64,000 nt of DNA from Biscogniauxia marginata (taxonomy: Eukaryota > Ascomycota > Sordariomycetes > Xylariales > Xylariaceae). Shown here one piece after another: positions 47,853-57,836 of this stretch. How positions within the stretch are numbered: the first letter of the stretch is position 1; every line of letters begins with the position of its first letter. The translations under genes were made by a program, and so were the position numbers. The notes below the pieces were generated by a model. The model was not told the origin of the DNA. It did no database searches and saw only the letters and a program-made list of their open reading frames with translations. Where the stretch lies: positions 1-64,000 of the forward strand of contig MU404090.1 of NCBI GenBank assembly GCA_022695795.1. Direction: 5' to 3'.

Positions 47853-49158
47853 CTATCGCGGCCCCAACTTCTCCAGAATCCGCGGTCCCTCCTCTGCCCA
47901 CTCTTGTTGCGTGATCCACATGCTCTCCTTGTCCGCCATGATGTTCGCCAGCACCGCACCGCCCAGGAACACCATATGCCGTCGGCGAGGAGGGTCTTCT
48001 ATCCTAACCTTAAATTTGTTCAGCCGTTCGGGATTGCCGCCGAGAACGCGTGTGAGCCATAACTGCTTAAGCTCCTTCTCCAACCTAGAAGGCAAGCCGG
48101 GGTACATGCTACTGCCGCCCGAGAGAACAATCGCCTTGAACAGAGACGAGCGAACATCGACGTCTGCCGCCTGGATGGTGTTGAAGAGGAACTCTCCGAT
48201 GCCCGGCTGTTCACAGTCGACAAGGTGGGGCTGGAATAGGCATTCCGGGGCCTCGAAGCGTTCGCTTCCCACCCGGATCACGCGGCCATCCGGCAGGGTA
48301 TAGCTCTCCACTAGAACTGTCGTGTCCTCACTAAGACGCTTGTCCAGTTCCAGGTCGTAGGATACGTAGCAGAGCTTCTCCTTGATCTGCCGGACGGTCT
48401 CGAAGTCGGCGGTACGGTTGAGCGCGTATCCTCGTCGCAGGAGCAGGGCGATAAGATTGCGGGTGACGTCTCGGCCCGCGACGTCGAGCCTCCGAGTAAG
48501 ATGGTTGAGGACGACGGATTCATAGACGGGAACGATGTGCGTAACTCCGTCGCCAGAGTCGACGACGACACCGGAGCTCAGACCTGTGGGATGCCGTCAG
48601 CAAGATCGCCGCGGCCGCGAGTTACCATGTCCCGTTCCCGTCTACGTACCTTGCGCATACAGCGCCAACACGGCCTGGATAGCCACGTAGACACCGCCAA
48701 ATCCATAACGCTCAAACATGACCTCGCACATCTGCTCCCGGTTCTTCAGGGGGTTCATGGGCGGCTCGGTGAGCAGGATCTTGCGCCCTCTCGGGTCGAC
48801 CTTCAACTTCTCGAAGAAGGTGTAGTCCCAGAGGTGCTGCATGTCGTCCCACTTCTTGACGATGCCGTTCTCCATCGGGTACGAGATCTGGAGCATGGTG
48901 CGTGCGGCGGCCGCCTCGTCGCCGCACATGATGTCTTTGATGACGATGTCATTGTCGCTGCCCCTCTCTTCGCTTCGCAGGATTGGTCGGCCGATGATGG
49001 AAGGAAACTGGTGCTCCGGGAAATTCTGGGCGGCGTATCCAACTTTCAGAAAGCCCGTGCCTCCATCGAGAACTAGACGCCATGTTAAGAAGGTGAACGC
49101 TAGGTAGGCGGGCTCGGTAGCTTGGTGAGTGTCACTGACCGATAGGAGGAGCCGCCAT
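47853..49158 (-). CDS. Actin-related protein 2 (Arp2)
   Basis: Core subunit of the Arp2/3 complex, which nucleates branched actin at cortical patches and endocytic sites. Exons 49158-49140, 49072-48650 and 48583-47853, with introns of 67 and 66 bp, give 390 residues, the family length. The tiny 19-base first exon (MAAPPI) joins to [19 protein letters not shown]; without it the gene would seem to lack its start. [48 protein letters not shown] and [20 protein letters not shown] are Arp2 signatures. The second splice restores [20 protein letters not shown], the phosphate-2 loop. [20 protein letters not shown] and [20 protein letters not shown] close the actin fold. It is divergent from the racemase gene. 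Confidence 0.96.
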
Positions 49159-49932
49159 CGTGTCTGGTTAAAAGACGTGCGGGAGAGGGTTGTTATTATA
49201 GTGATGATAGAGTAGATCGGGCAGGTCTTAATTGAGAAGAATATGCAACGGTAGGTAGTCTGGAAGTCTGGAAGTGATCGTGGGGGGGTGGCTGGCCTCG
49301 GAGCACCTAATGTCAATCGGAACGCTGTGGACTAGATGCAGTAGACGATGGACAGCACCTAAGGTATGGAACCTAGGTAAGTAGGTAGGTAGGTAGGTAG
49401 GTCGGTTACTTGCGACGGGGCGGGAGGCTGAGAGCTGACGTTGTGTTTGTGGCTGGTGTGTGTGCATGAGGCTGGACGACTTCTACTGTATGGGACGTGA
49501 TATTTGCACACTGTACATAATGTACGGATTACTTAGTGGGGTACGAAGTGCTAGCTACCACCCCGCAGCCATTAGGTAGGTACTAAAAGTATCAACGCCC
49601 TCGTCGAGGTACCTCACATGTGTTGCGATGCCGGCTACAAATGGAAAATGACTAATAGCGTAAACTCACCTGAGGTAAGTTACCTAAGGTATTTACATGT
49701 AGGTAAGGTTTCTTAGCTGTAAATGCCGGTGCATATTTGCAATTCATTACATGTATTGAAAGCCGACTTCTGAAAATCAACTCATATCATCAGCATCATG
49801 TAAGTGTGCGTATTCGATAACATGAAAACCTCTTTTGTTTTCGTTTTTAATTATTGCAACATATGCTGACATCCAGCTGATCTGACTTTACCTAGTCTTT
49901 ATTTGCTTTCGCTTCCGGAGGCAGGCGTGCAA
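49159..49932. other. Divergent intergenic region
   Basis: Between Arp2 (-) and the racemase-like gene (+). It holds a GTAG array at 49381-49402 and further TAGGTA words near 49574-49582 and 49678-49710. No coding frame is supported. Confidence 0.65.
49381..49402. repeat. (GTAG)n array
   Basis: Five perfect GTAG units plus two bases, directly preceded by ACCTAGGTAA. It is the longest pure example in the window of the dispersed TAGG word. Confidence 0.9.
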
Positions 49933-50813
49933 ATGGCTTCTGGGCTCGTCCGCGGGAGGGCGACCAAGATCCTCGTCTTGAACCCCAACTCCTCTCAGTC
50001 GATGACGGATGGGATGAGAACCGTCATCGATGACATAGACCTACCCTACGTATGTATTATGCTACGCTTTCCCTACCAATCTCCTTCTCATCGGAACAAA
50101 AAAAAATAATGGCACCTTCATTGTGATATCATAGCTTACGCGGTTGTCTCCCTGCACAGTCGACAGAGGTCTACACCTATACTGCCCCGTCAGACGCACC
50201 GGCGAGCATCAACGATGGGAACGACATTCGGAAGAGCGCCGAGGTCGTGTTGGCTAACTTGGGCGATCGGCTCGAATACGACGGGATTCTAGTTTCCTGT
50301 TTCAGCGTTCATCCTCTGGTGCCAAAGCTGCAGTCCCTTGAGGGTCGTCCTCGAGCTGTCACAGGCATATTGGAGGCGAGCATCCTCACGGCCATGTCTC
50401 TCCTCGCGCCCGAACAGAAATGGGGTATTGTCACGACCGGGAAGTTCTGGGAAGAACACCTGTCGAATGGCGTGAAGGCGTTCCTGGGTGCCGGTACGAA
50501 GGACGAGAATACCAAGTTCGCAGGTGTCCAGTCTACGGGGCTCAACGCTTCCGACTTCCATCGCGGAGTTGATCCGGCAGTGATACAAGAAAGGTTGAAG
50601 AGGGCAACTAAGAAACTACTGAATGGTGGCCAGACTACCTGTATCGTCATGGGATGTGCGGGAATGGCGGGCTTGGAAAAGATCATTCGGGACGCCGCAG
50701 CCGAAGAGCTTGGGGAGCACTTTGCCCATGCCACCCTTCACGTTGTCGATGGCGTCAGGGCCGGAATAATGCAGATCGAGCACATGATCAAATACCAGAG
50801 GCTTCGTCGATAA
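49933..50813 (+). CDS. Asp/Glu/hydantoin racemase-family protein (Dcg1-like)
   Basis: Two exons, 49933-50049 and 50160-50813, with a 110-bp intron (GTATGT...ACAG), give 256 residues. ATG 49933 is the first methionine in the open frame. The N-terminus RATKILVLNPNSSQSMTDGM matches the family (phosphate-binding NPNSS). Two catalytic cysteines act as acid/base in cofactor-independent racemases; here Cys86 (ILVSCFSVHPLV) and Cys205 (CIVMGCAGMAG) are in the expected places. FGDP, common in bacterial hydantoin racemases around the first cysteine, is FSVHP here, so the substrate may differ. The splice restores DLPYSTEVYTYTAP. Yeast Dcg1, a member of this family, is linked to allantoin-type nitrogen metabolism; a similar role here is inference. 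The gene converges on the MFS transporter with only 90 bases between stop codons. Confidence 0.87.
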
Positions 50814-50903
50814 TAACAGTCTTGATTTGCCAATTTTAATAGAACAATCTACCTAGGTAGTCATGCAGCTTTTTAATGAAGTTCGCAAGTGACAACAGCA
50901 TCA

Positions 50904-52565
50904 TTAGTCGATGCGTCTCGTTCGACCCCAAACCTCATCGGCGTCCTTCTTACCCTTCGTCTCCGGCACGCGCCATAGCACAAACAAGCCCGAAAGGATG
51001 GCCAAGGCTGTGAAGATGAAGTAAACCCACCCGGCACCCCCAAACCGTTCGTTCAGGGCGACATTGACGATTGGGAAGAACTGAGCTACAAGGAAAGTAG
51101 CAATGTAGTTAGCCCCCAAACAACATGATTGCGCAGCGCCCACGGCTTCTTGCCCAACGAGCTCCGACGCGAGCATGAACGGCACAGGCCCGAGTCCGAC
51201 AGCGAAGAAGGCCACAAAGAAAAGTACTGTCACGGCCGAGAGTATCTTAGCCTCGAAGAGAATAGAAAGCGCTAATACCAGCGCACTCGCCCCCTGGCCA
51301 AATATGGAGAGTAGCAGACACGTTTTCCTTCCGAGCTTGTCGGGGAGCGGCGAGCAGGCGACCGTGGTGACAAGGTTAATAGCCGATATGATAATGGTCA
51401 ACAGGGCGGAATTCATGGGCAGAAGGTCTCGGAGAAGCGATACCGAATACATGATAATGGAGTTGACACCACACAGCTGCTGTGCCGACATGACACCGAC
51501 CGCGGCTACTATTGCGGGACGGTAATGCGGGTCCCTCATAACTTCGAAGAAGCCGAGGTGACGAGTATTCTTGCTACTACTGGTCGTCGCCGGGCCTCTC
51601 CTGGGGCTCGAGTCTGGCAGCGTGGCGGACTCGCCACCGAGGAGGGCCTCCTCCTCCGGCGGAGTCGCACTCGGGTCCCAGGTTGCCGTCTCCTCCCCAA
51701 TATCGTAATGCCTTCCGCGGATACGCTGCAGCGTTCGTCTCGCCTGAGTGACACCGCCATGGGCCGCTAGCCATGCAGGGCTCTCAGGCACCAGCAGGAG
51801 ACCAAGCCCCTGGGTAGCAGCGATGATAACGCCGGTGCCCAGAACCCATCTCCATGCCGAGCCGTGGCTCAGGAAATAGCCCAATGTCTGTGTCACCAAG
51901 ATGCCGACATTGATGCTGACCTGTGTCATAGCGCCGAAGGTCCCTCGCTCCCGAGGAGGGGATACCTCGCTGATGTAGAGAGGCACAATGACAGTGGCAG
52001 CCCCGGCTCCCACGCCAGAGAGCACTCGTCCGATAGCCATCATGGAGATAGAGGCACCGAGGGTCTCGATTATGGACCCGACGGCGAAGAACAGACTGGT
52101 CAAGCGCATGGCGAGCAATCGACCCTTAGAGGAGGATATGGGACCGCTGCCCAAGGCTCCGACAAACCCTCCGAGGGTGAACATGCTAGATACAACGGCG
52201 AACTGGGCGTCGTCCATGGGTATGCAGTCGGGCAGCGAGGAAGTAGCAGCGGGCGTGTCAGAGGAGAACGGGGACGAGGATGAAGTCAGAGAAGACCAGG
52301 CGGCTGCGAATCTCGACGAGGCGGGCAGCCTGACCCGGCAGGAGATGACATCCTGTGGTGCATTGAGCTCGGCCTAAGACAAGCACGCGTCAGACTGTTA
52401 GCATACGACGGTAGTGTCTGCGGAGTGGCACGGCGACGGATGGCATGGCCCTCGGCTTACAAGATGGAAGCCAAACTGCAGCGGCCCGAGGGTGCTGATG
52501 GACAGTAGGAGGATGAGGTACGGCGAGACATCCCGGACGCACTGCCGTAAGCCGGAAGACGCCAT
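50904..52565 (-). CDS. MFS sugar transporter, Vps73/YBR241C-like
   Basis: Twelve-helix major facilitator of the sugar-porter family; substrate unknown, with a vacuolar location suggested only by the yeast relatives I recall. Two exons, 52565-52461 and 52373-50904, with an 87-bp intron (GTAAGC...TTAG), give 524 residues. The first exon carries the first membrane helix (SPYLILLLSISTLGPLQFGF). Family motifs: FVGALGSGPISSSKGRL, GRVLSGVGAGAATVIVPLYI, SEVSPPRERGTFG, LVPESPAWL, the QQLCGVNSIIMYS helix, PDKLGRK, and PETKG near the C-terminus. A roughly 50-residue Ser/Pro-rich cytosolic loop lies between the two six-helix halves. MASSG was chosen as the start although an in-frame ATG exists further upstream, because the longer version adds a second hydrophobic segment not expected in the family. 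Confidence 0.9.
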
Positions 52566-54195
52566 CGTCGGAGGAGATAGGTATTTCAACAACGACAACA
52601 ACAATAATATAGAAAACTTCAAGGACCGGGCTTCATCTGTATATCTCAGAGGTAAGGATAAGGAACTAAGGTAGCTAGGTAGGTAGGTAGGTATGTAATA
52701 AGAGCTCTGGGTTGGACGGGATTGAAGCTCGAGCTGACACTGACGCTTGGAGTGGAGAACTGAATTCGCTGGCGGTGATGTAAGTACAGCCCTGGCCAGC
52801 GATATAGGTAGGTATACCTAGGGTGCCGTACAGTGGGTACTACCTACCTCTAGGTGCCTACCTACATGTATGTAAAGTGGGGTAGCTACTACCTTATGTA
52901 CCCAAGGTAAGGTAGGAGGTAGGTACATCCGTACACTAAAGTACCTAGTAGGAGTACCTAAGTACCTGTATGAATTACCCATTTCATTACGTCAGCAGTT
53001 TTCCGTTCCGTAATGCCATGAGTAAACAACTCCGGTAATCGGCTAATCCATGTAAACATACATCTACGGATACGTTATTTACAGATATGTGAAAGGTTCC
53101 CTTATAAAAAAGCCTCAAATATTATGTTGACAATACGAGAATGTGCTCATGGCAATCCTTCAGCTAATAAGTACATATTATCAAGTGGCACAACATGTAA
53201 TAAGGTATTCTACAAGGGACATATGCAGTCTAGTATGTCGGACTTGAATTAAGCTTCTTTCCAAATAGCCTTGGCTCGACTAAACTTAGGAATCAAGAAT
53301 CCAACGACAATTTAGTGTCTTGCATTTAATAGCGAGTAATTTCTTAAATATTTGATACGCTAAGGACTTAACCTAAGTATACTCACTATATCATATAAAC
53401 ATCTCTTCGACTTGCGATATTTTATATCTGTATCCTTTTTAATCTTGAGCCATTTAATCCATTATGAATGTCTGCTTAACTACTACATACGAGAATATAA
53501 CAAGCTAGGCCTAGTTGATAATAAGTTCATCGGCTCACCTTTAGCATACAGCTTGGCAGGATTTCATTCATTTACATGTATTCGGCTCATCTTATAAGAA
53601 GCCCGACGTAGATCGGATAGATAAGTAAACCAAGTCTGTAGCATCTCGCTAACCCCGGTCTGGCTAAGATAGAAAAAAGCACCAAAAAGTGTAGTATATC
53701 TGCAGGGGCCGGCCGAGGGAAGATCTCATGAAAATTGGCATCGTCCCCCCTGTCTAGTCGAGCTTACCTGAGTGTAGGTAAAGGCTTGAATCATTTGGGC
53801 GGCTTTTTAAACCTTTTCCCAATTACTTATCTGCAACTACTACGTAAGTGCCTGGGATCACCAGCGAAGAATCCTGTCTCAGCCTGAACCGGCCTATCAG
53901 AGCTGAGCTGAAGTTTTAGGATGGCCGATGATATCGACGGGGGGGTGGTGATCTTTATCAGTTGAAGCCTCTTCCGGATAGTACATAACAGCAATTACAT
54001 TACGGTGGCCACGATAACGAACGGCTATGAAGACCAAAAACAGCGAGCAGCGTACAACCCTGGATGAAAACTCACCCTTCTTCTCATTCTTCTTCTTCTT
54101 TCTCCCTTCCTACTTATTTGCCTGGTGACAGCCCATGGTCTGAAGACAAGCTCCGAAGATTTATTATTATTTATGCTTCTACCTACTAGCCCATC
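52566..54195. other. Divergent intergenic region, 1.6 kb
   Basis: Between the MFS transporter (-) and the amino-acid permease (+). It has one of the densest TAGG/CCTA clusters in the window (52674-52695, 52806-52960), then AT-rich DNA (53040-53640). No coding frame is supported; a 61-codon frame at 53412-53597 is motif-free. Confidence 0.65.
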
Positions 54196-56228
54196 ATGGC
54201 CGAGCCAGCGATCGAACAGCGGACGTCGAACCTTGTCCAAGAACAGGATGAAAACCGTTTAGCCCGATTCGGATACCAGCAAGAACTCAAGCGCGATTGG
54301 GTGAGTTCTCTCCCATCTCTCACATTGCAATGTCGGCACGTGACCATGGATGGACGACGAGGTTGACCTCCTCCTATGCGAACTCTACTGACTGACGAGA
54401 ATCGTAGGGGCTGGCACACAATTTCGGCGTATCCTTCTCTATCATCGTAAGTTGCCAACCAGGCCCAGGTTCGCGTTCCCAATACGGAATGATCTAACCC
54501 TGTCCCAAACTGTAGAGTGTCATCACTGGTCTCACCACGCTCTTCTCCTATGGCCTAGCTACGGGTGGTCCAGCTGGTAAGTCCATACAAGTCCATGCTG
54601 GCCTGTGCGCATCTTACCTATAGGTACTGAGAAAAAACTACAGTCATGAGCATCGGGTGGATCGTCGTGTCCTTCTTCACTCTGATGGTCGCTACCGCCA
54701 TGGCCGAGATTGTCTCGGCCATCCCGACGAGTGGCGGCCCCTACTTCTGGGCGGCCATGATGGCGCCGCCCCGGTGGTCGCCGTTCGCCGCCTGGATCAC
54801 GGGCTGGTTCAACCTCCTCGGGCAGGTCGCCGTGACGACGGGCATCTCCTTCGGTCTGGCAAACCTGATCGCTACGGCCGCCACCGTGAAGAACCTCGAC
54901 TACGAGCCGACCCCCGGTAAGACAATCGGCATATACGCCGCGGTGCTCGTGTCGCACGGCCTCGTCAACAGTTTCGGCGTCAGTGTCCTGCGGTACCTGA
55001 ACAACACGTCCATCGTTCTGCACTCGCTGGGTGTCACCGCGCTGTGCGTCGCCCTGCTTGCCAAGGCGCCCACGCACCAGCCCGCCTCTTTCGTCTTCGG
55101 CTACTTCAACGACGGTACCGGCGTGGAAGGGTCTCCCGGCTGGAGCGAGCGCGCGTCGCCGGCATATGTCGTCATGTGCGGGTCCTTGCTGTCTCAATAT
55201 ACGCTGACGGGTTTCGACGCATCCGCGCATCTATCCGAGGAGACGCGGAAGGCCTCGTGGTCAGCCCCGATCGGAGTTGTCTCGTCGGTCGGTTTCAGTG
55301 CCGTCTTCGGGCTTCTCGTGCTCCTGTCCTTTCTCTTCTCCATTCAGGATCTCGAGAGCGTTCTGCAATCCAAGTATGAACAGCCCGTCCTGCAGATATT
55401 TGTTGACGTCTTCGGCGAAGACGGCGCTCTGGTCCTGTTCAGTCTCATTATGATATGCGTGTGGCACTGTGGACTGTTCAGCATGACGTCGAACTCGCGA
55501 ATGATGTTTGCTTTCGCACGAGGTATGTTAGTCCGACCAATGTCCTTCATAACGGTGTTAGCCGTCTAGTTTCCCCTTCGTCCTCATCGCGGGCACACCT
55601 GTTTGCCGTGGAAGACATTTCCTGCGACTTTACTCCTTATCTAGGACCGGGATCAGGTCGGCTCATGTTTTACACAGATAGTGGCATTCACCCGTTTTTC
55701 CATAAAGTCGACGAGCGATTCCGAAGTCCGATACGCGCCGTTTGGCTGGCCGCAACGTTGAGCTTCATCCTCGCATTGCCATCCCTCGGAAGTAGCGTCG
55801 CCTTCGCGGCTGCAACGAGCATTGCGACTATTGGGCTATACATCAGCTACGGCCTCCCTATTCTGATCGGCCTGATTTGCCATGAGGGCTTTGTGGCCAT
55901 GAAAGGGCCGTTCAATCTCGGAGGGTGGAGCAAATTGGTTGCCGCTATTGCCGCGCTCTGGATCGGGTTTATTACCGTGGTGTTTTGCCTTCCAACGAGC
56001 AATCCTGTCACGGATCAGACATTGAATTATACGGTAGTAGCCGTGGGCATTATCGGCGTCGGCGCGACAGGCGCCTGGTTGCTGTGGGCGAGGAGATGGT
56101 TCACAGGTCCCGCGGCTGAAGTTGCAGAAGCTATGCGGCTGGGTGTTGATTTGACAGAACCCGGCGCGTTGGAGAAGAAAGAAGAAGAGATGATAGCAGG
56201 AGGCAGTGCTACGGCTGGCATCCAATAA
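54196..56228 (+). CDS. Amino-acid permease, UGA4/GABA-permease type
   Basis: Twelve-helix APC-superfamily transporter of fungal GABA, choline or amino-acid permease type, plasma or vacuolar membrane; substrate not readable from sequence. Five exons, 54196-54300, 54408-54446, 54516-54576, 54644-55522 and 55678-56228, with introns of 107, 69, 67 and 155 bp, give 544 residues. The two small exons matter: together they read GYQQELKRDWGLAHNFGVSF, then SIISVITGLTTLFSYGLATG and GPAVMSIGWIVVSFF, the conserved first helices. AEIVSAIPTSGGPYFWAAMM is the unwound helix-3 region, and SEETRKASWSAP is typical of this group. The last junction gives FARDSGIHPFFHKVD. The C-terminal tail is cytosolic and charged. 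Convergent with Rpa43. Confidence 0.93.
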
Positions 56229-56480
56229 TAGAAGCCTATGTACACGCGCATGTCCATGACTAGAATCTACATACGAATTGGATAGATTTGGGACTCGATA
56301 GCATTCATTACTAGCTCAAAGCTAACGTGACATATTTGGTAATATTACTTTTCCTAGTGAGAAATATTGACTGAGCGCCTGTAGCCTCTAGTTTACAATA
56401 TATATATATTGGCAGTCAAGGAGAAAGTTGACGCTGGAGATGCAATACTTTCGTAGGTAGTTCTATCGGGGCCTATAGAA

Positions 56481-57836
56481 TTATTCGGTTTCGCTTCCTG
56501 GACGGCTTGACTTCCACATCTGGGCGCGGTCGTTTTCGGCCTCTTGTGCCTCATCCATGCCGAACTTTGTCATGCCGAACTCTGGTAGCCGCTTGTGCCC
56601 TTTCCGCAGCAGACCCCCATGCTTGAGCTTTTGCCTCCTCGCCGTTTCTATTTCCTCGAGGGCTTTATTCTTCTCGTCCTCTTCGTTGAGCATCGTGCCT
56701 TCGATGATGAGGTATCCGTAGTCGTCGCTGTCGCCAACCTCGTAATTCTTGATGCGGAAGCACAGGTTTGTCCCCTCTCCTATCCTCGCTCCGGCCCCGT
56801 CCACCCAGTATCCGGTATCATGGAGCTGAGTAGTATTGTCGTTTTCGTGCGCTTCGACGGGTTCGGGGGTAGGGAGTCTTGCTTCCATAACTGCTTTATT
56901 CCTGTCTTCGCCCTTACCCTTCTTACTGTTGTTGTTGTTGCTGCTGCTCTTGGTCTTCGTCGTTAGGTCGACCCAGTGCCAATCTCGAGGCAAACGCCCC
57001 GCCTCTATGGATGCTTGAAACCTTGACCAGCAGACCACACCGATGTGCCCCTCGCTCTGAATCTTGACCGAGCCTTCCAACCAGGCGTCGCGTGCTGGGC
57101 GGAAGAGGTCAACCTCAACGGTCAACCACCCGAAGGCTACGGCATACTCGTTGATAGACTCGAGAGTTGTGGCGTCTTCGATCCCGCTCTCTTCCGTCAG
57201 AGCTCCTTGGCCCGGCGCTGCACCAATGCGGGGATTTCGATATGCCAACAGCACGCCGCCGAAGGCACGAACGTAGCGGTTGAGGAGGGGTTTGAGGTAC
57301 TGGTCAGTATAGCCCCGTATCGGCTCAGCCATGCCGGAGGGATATAACGGGAGGTACTGGGAGATGGTCTGGGTGTAAAACGGGTGTTTTTTGGTGGGCA
57401 GCCGTCCAAGATGCGCCTGGGAACCGGACGAGCTGACGCCCACGGACTCGGTGTTGGGAGTTCGTTGCTGAGTAACCTCGCCCTCTTCATATTGCTTCCT
57501 GTCCGTCGCACGAGATTCTCGGCCTTCGGATACTTGGGCGATTCCTATGTCAGGTGTAACCGAGTCGGCCTCGGGGATGCTTTGATTGTGCTTGTATTTC
57601 TTCAACTTCTTCTTTTCCTCCCTCTCATGGCGCCTCTTCCTCCTCTCGCTAGTTTGAGGCGATCCTGGTTGTCCTGATGCGACCGGGGATACAGCATTGC
57701 TCCTCGATTTCTTATGCTTTCTCTCGCTGGTGTCAGTTGCGTCTGGATCACGGTGTCGCTTCTTGTCGCGTTTGGAATGCCTGCTATGTTTGTCCTTCTT
57801 GTCGCTCACCGGCGGAAAAGCTGCAGTATCTGCCAT
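56481..57836 (-). CDS. RNA polymerase I subunit Rpa43
   Basis: Stalk subunit of RNA polymerase I (with Rpa14 in yeast), nucleolar, which contacts the initiation factor Rrn3. A single exon of 451 residues from ATG 57836 (MADTAAFPPVSD); the frame is open a little further upstream but without an ATG. The first ~130 residues are very basic (HSRHSKRDKKRHRDPD, RRKRRHEREEKKKLKKYK), probably disordered and nucleolar-targeting. The SHS2/Rpb7-like N-terminal domain follows (HPFYTQTISQYLPLYPSGMA, YLKPLLNRYVRAFGGVLLAY). The OB-type domain has FGWLTVEVDLFRPARDAWLE, GSVKIQSEGHIGVVCWSRFQ and IPRDW-like LPRDWHWVD. A Lys/Ser/Asn-rich insert interrupts the OB region before the short YWVDGAGARI strand. The tail is charged. 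Assignment rests on the VxxWxxFxAS-like segment and domain order. Confidence 0.85.
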   Translation of the reverse strand: MADTAAFPPVSDKKDKHSRHSKRDKKRHRDPDATDTSERKHKKSRSNAVSPVASGQPGSPQTSERRKRRHEREEKKKLKKYKHNQSIPEADSVTPDIGIAQVSEGRESRATDRKQYEEGEVTQQRTPNTESVGVSSSGSQAHLGRLPTKKHPFYTQTISQYLPLYPSGMAEPIRGYTDQYLKPLLNRYVRAFGGVLLAYRNPRIGAAPGQGALTEESGIEDATTLESINEYAVAFGWLTVEVDLFRPARDAWLEGSVKIQSEGHIGVVCWSRFQASIEAGRLPRDWHWVDLTTKTKSSSNNNNSKKGKGEDRNKAVMEARLPTPEPVEAHENDNTTQLHDTGYWVDGAGARIGEGTNLCFRIKNYEVGDSDDYGYLIIEGTMLNEEDEKNKALEEIETARRQKLKHGGLLRKGHKRLPEFGMTKFGMDEAQEAENDRAQMWKSSRPGSETE

